Source of the DNA: Nitrospirota bacterium
GTDB taxonomy: Bacteria; Nitrospirota; Nitrospiria; Nitrospirales; Nitrospiraceae
Direction of reading: 5' to 3'
Length of the DNA: 5,540 nt
NCBI GenBank assembly: GCA_016195505.1
Contig: JACPZN010000228.1
Location: forward strand, 1-5,540
Shown here: positions 5,228-5,540 of the stretch, one piece after another
Layout of the letters: each line of letters opens with the position of its first letter
Numbering within the stretch: position 1 is the stretch's first letter
Position numbers and translations under genes: made by a program
The notes under the pieces: model-generated
The model's database searches: none
What the model saw: the letters and a program-made list of their open reading frames with translations, nothing else
What the model was told of the DNA's origin: nothing

Positions 5228-5540
5228 ATGCGATTCTTTTTCATCATGGCAGCCATCGCAATCGTCACGCTCGTGGGCTGTGCGGCACCAGTAATCGAGC
5301 CTCCTCAAGCATCGGCACCGGTCGAGCCCCCTCCGATATCGGCACCGGTCGAACCATCTCGTGCGCCGGTACCGGAGAAGCGTCCCTGTTGTCGATCTGC
5401 CAAAGTCATGCCGAGCCGATCTGCGATTGTGCGTACAGCGTCGAAGCTCGTGGGCGCCACAACGATCAAGAGCGAAGGCCGGCGTATCGCCTACGATTGC
5501 GCCGGGGTCACACGAGCTATTTTCCTCAAACACGGCATCG
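5228..5540 (+). CDS. NlpC/P60-like lipoprotein, 3' end beyond the window
   Basis: This open frame runs off the window after 104 codons. It starts with a lipoprotein signal (MRFFFIMAAIAIVTLVGC), the lipobox LVGC placing the lipidated residue at C18. A proline-rich spacer (about 19-53) with repeated SAPVEP units follows, then a pair of adjacent cysteines (C54, C55). From about residue 64 the sequence fits the beginning of an NlpC/P60-type cysteine peptidase domain: an AxKLVGA helix, a basic Gly-Arg turn (EGRRIAYDC), then DCAGVTRAIF, where C91 would be the nucleophile; the usual form is D-C-S-G. The expected His and third catalytic residue lie beyond the edge. Such enzymes cut peptidoglycan peptides and would act in the periplasm, the spacer reaching from membrane to wall. 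Start chosen for the signal peptide; it lies 5 nt after the ATPase stop, so cotranscription and coupled translation are likely. Confidence 0.75.
   Translation, partial: MRFFFIMAAIAIVTLVGCAAPVIEPPQASAPVEPPPISAPVEPSRAPVPEKRPCCRSAKVMPSRSAIVRTASKLVGATTIKSEGRRIAYDCAGVTRAIFLKHGI
5311..5364 (+). repeat. Two tandem 27-nt units in the proline-rich linker
   Basis: Two 27-nt units (5311-5337 and 5338-5364) share an identical first 15 bases, ATCGGCACCGGTCGA, and diverge afterwards. In frame they encode SAPVEPPPI and SAPVEPSRA; the preceding APVIEPPQA may be an older copy. The period is a multiple of three, so length changes would only alter the spacer between the lipid anchor and the enzyme domain. Confidence 0.6.

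Overview
The window is dense, fairly GC-rich bacterial chromosome with six genes in two divergent blocks and almost no intergenic space. Envelope proteins dominate (Sec signal peptides and lipoboxes), so the host is Gram-negative-type. Protein style and gene content (exported BFN/DUF151 protein, YcbL-like hydrolase, FGE-sulfatase-domain protein, Ycf46-type AAA+ ATPase) resemble Nitrospira/Nitrospirota. That assignment is an impression from protein style, not something proven here. There are no rRNA or tRNA genes, insertion sequences or CRISPR arrays.

Left block, minus strand, read from about 1856 down to 6: an exported protein of unknown function (219 aa), a glyoxalase II/YcbL-like metallo-beta-lactamase-fold hydrolase (212 aa), and an exported bifunctional-nuclease-family protein (168 aa). 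Gaps are 28 and 17 nt, so they probably share one transcript. A candidate promoter at 1863-1892 would start RNA almost at the first ATG, implying a leaderless or nearly leaderless message.

Right block, plus strand, from 1964 to the window end: a coiled-coil lipoprotein (244 aa), an exported FGE-sulfatase-domain protein whose frame is broken by one in-frame TAG at 3022-3024, a Ycf46-type AAA+ ATPase (520 aa), and the start of an NlpC/P60-like lipoprotein cut by the window edge. The first two overlap by one base (TAATG), and the last two are 5 nt apart. A good sigma70-like promoter (TGGACA, 17 nt, GATAAT) lies at 1909-1937.

The two most notable points are the amber codon interrupting an otherwise intact FGE-domain gene, and the placement of a cytoplasmic Ycf46-type ATPase among three secreted or lipid-anchored envelope proteins. 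I found no clearly novel defence, mobile or RNA-based system.
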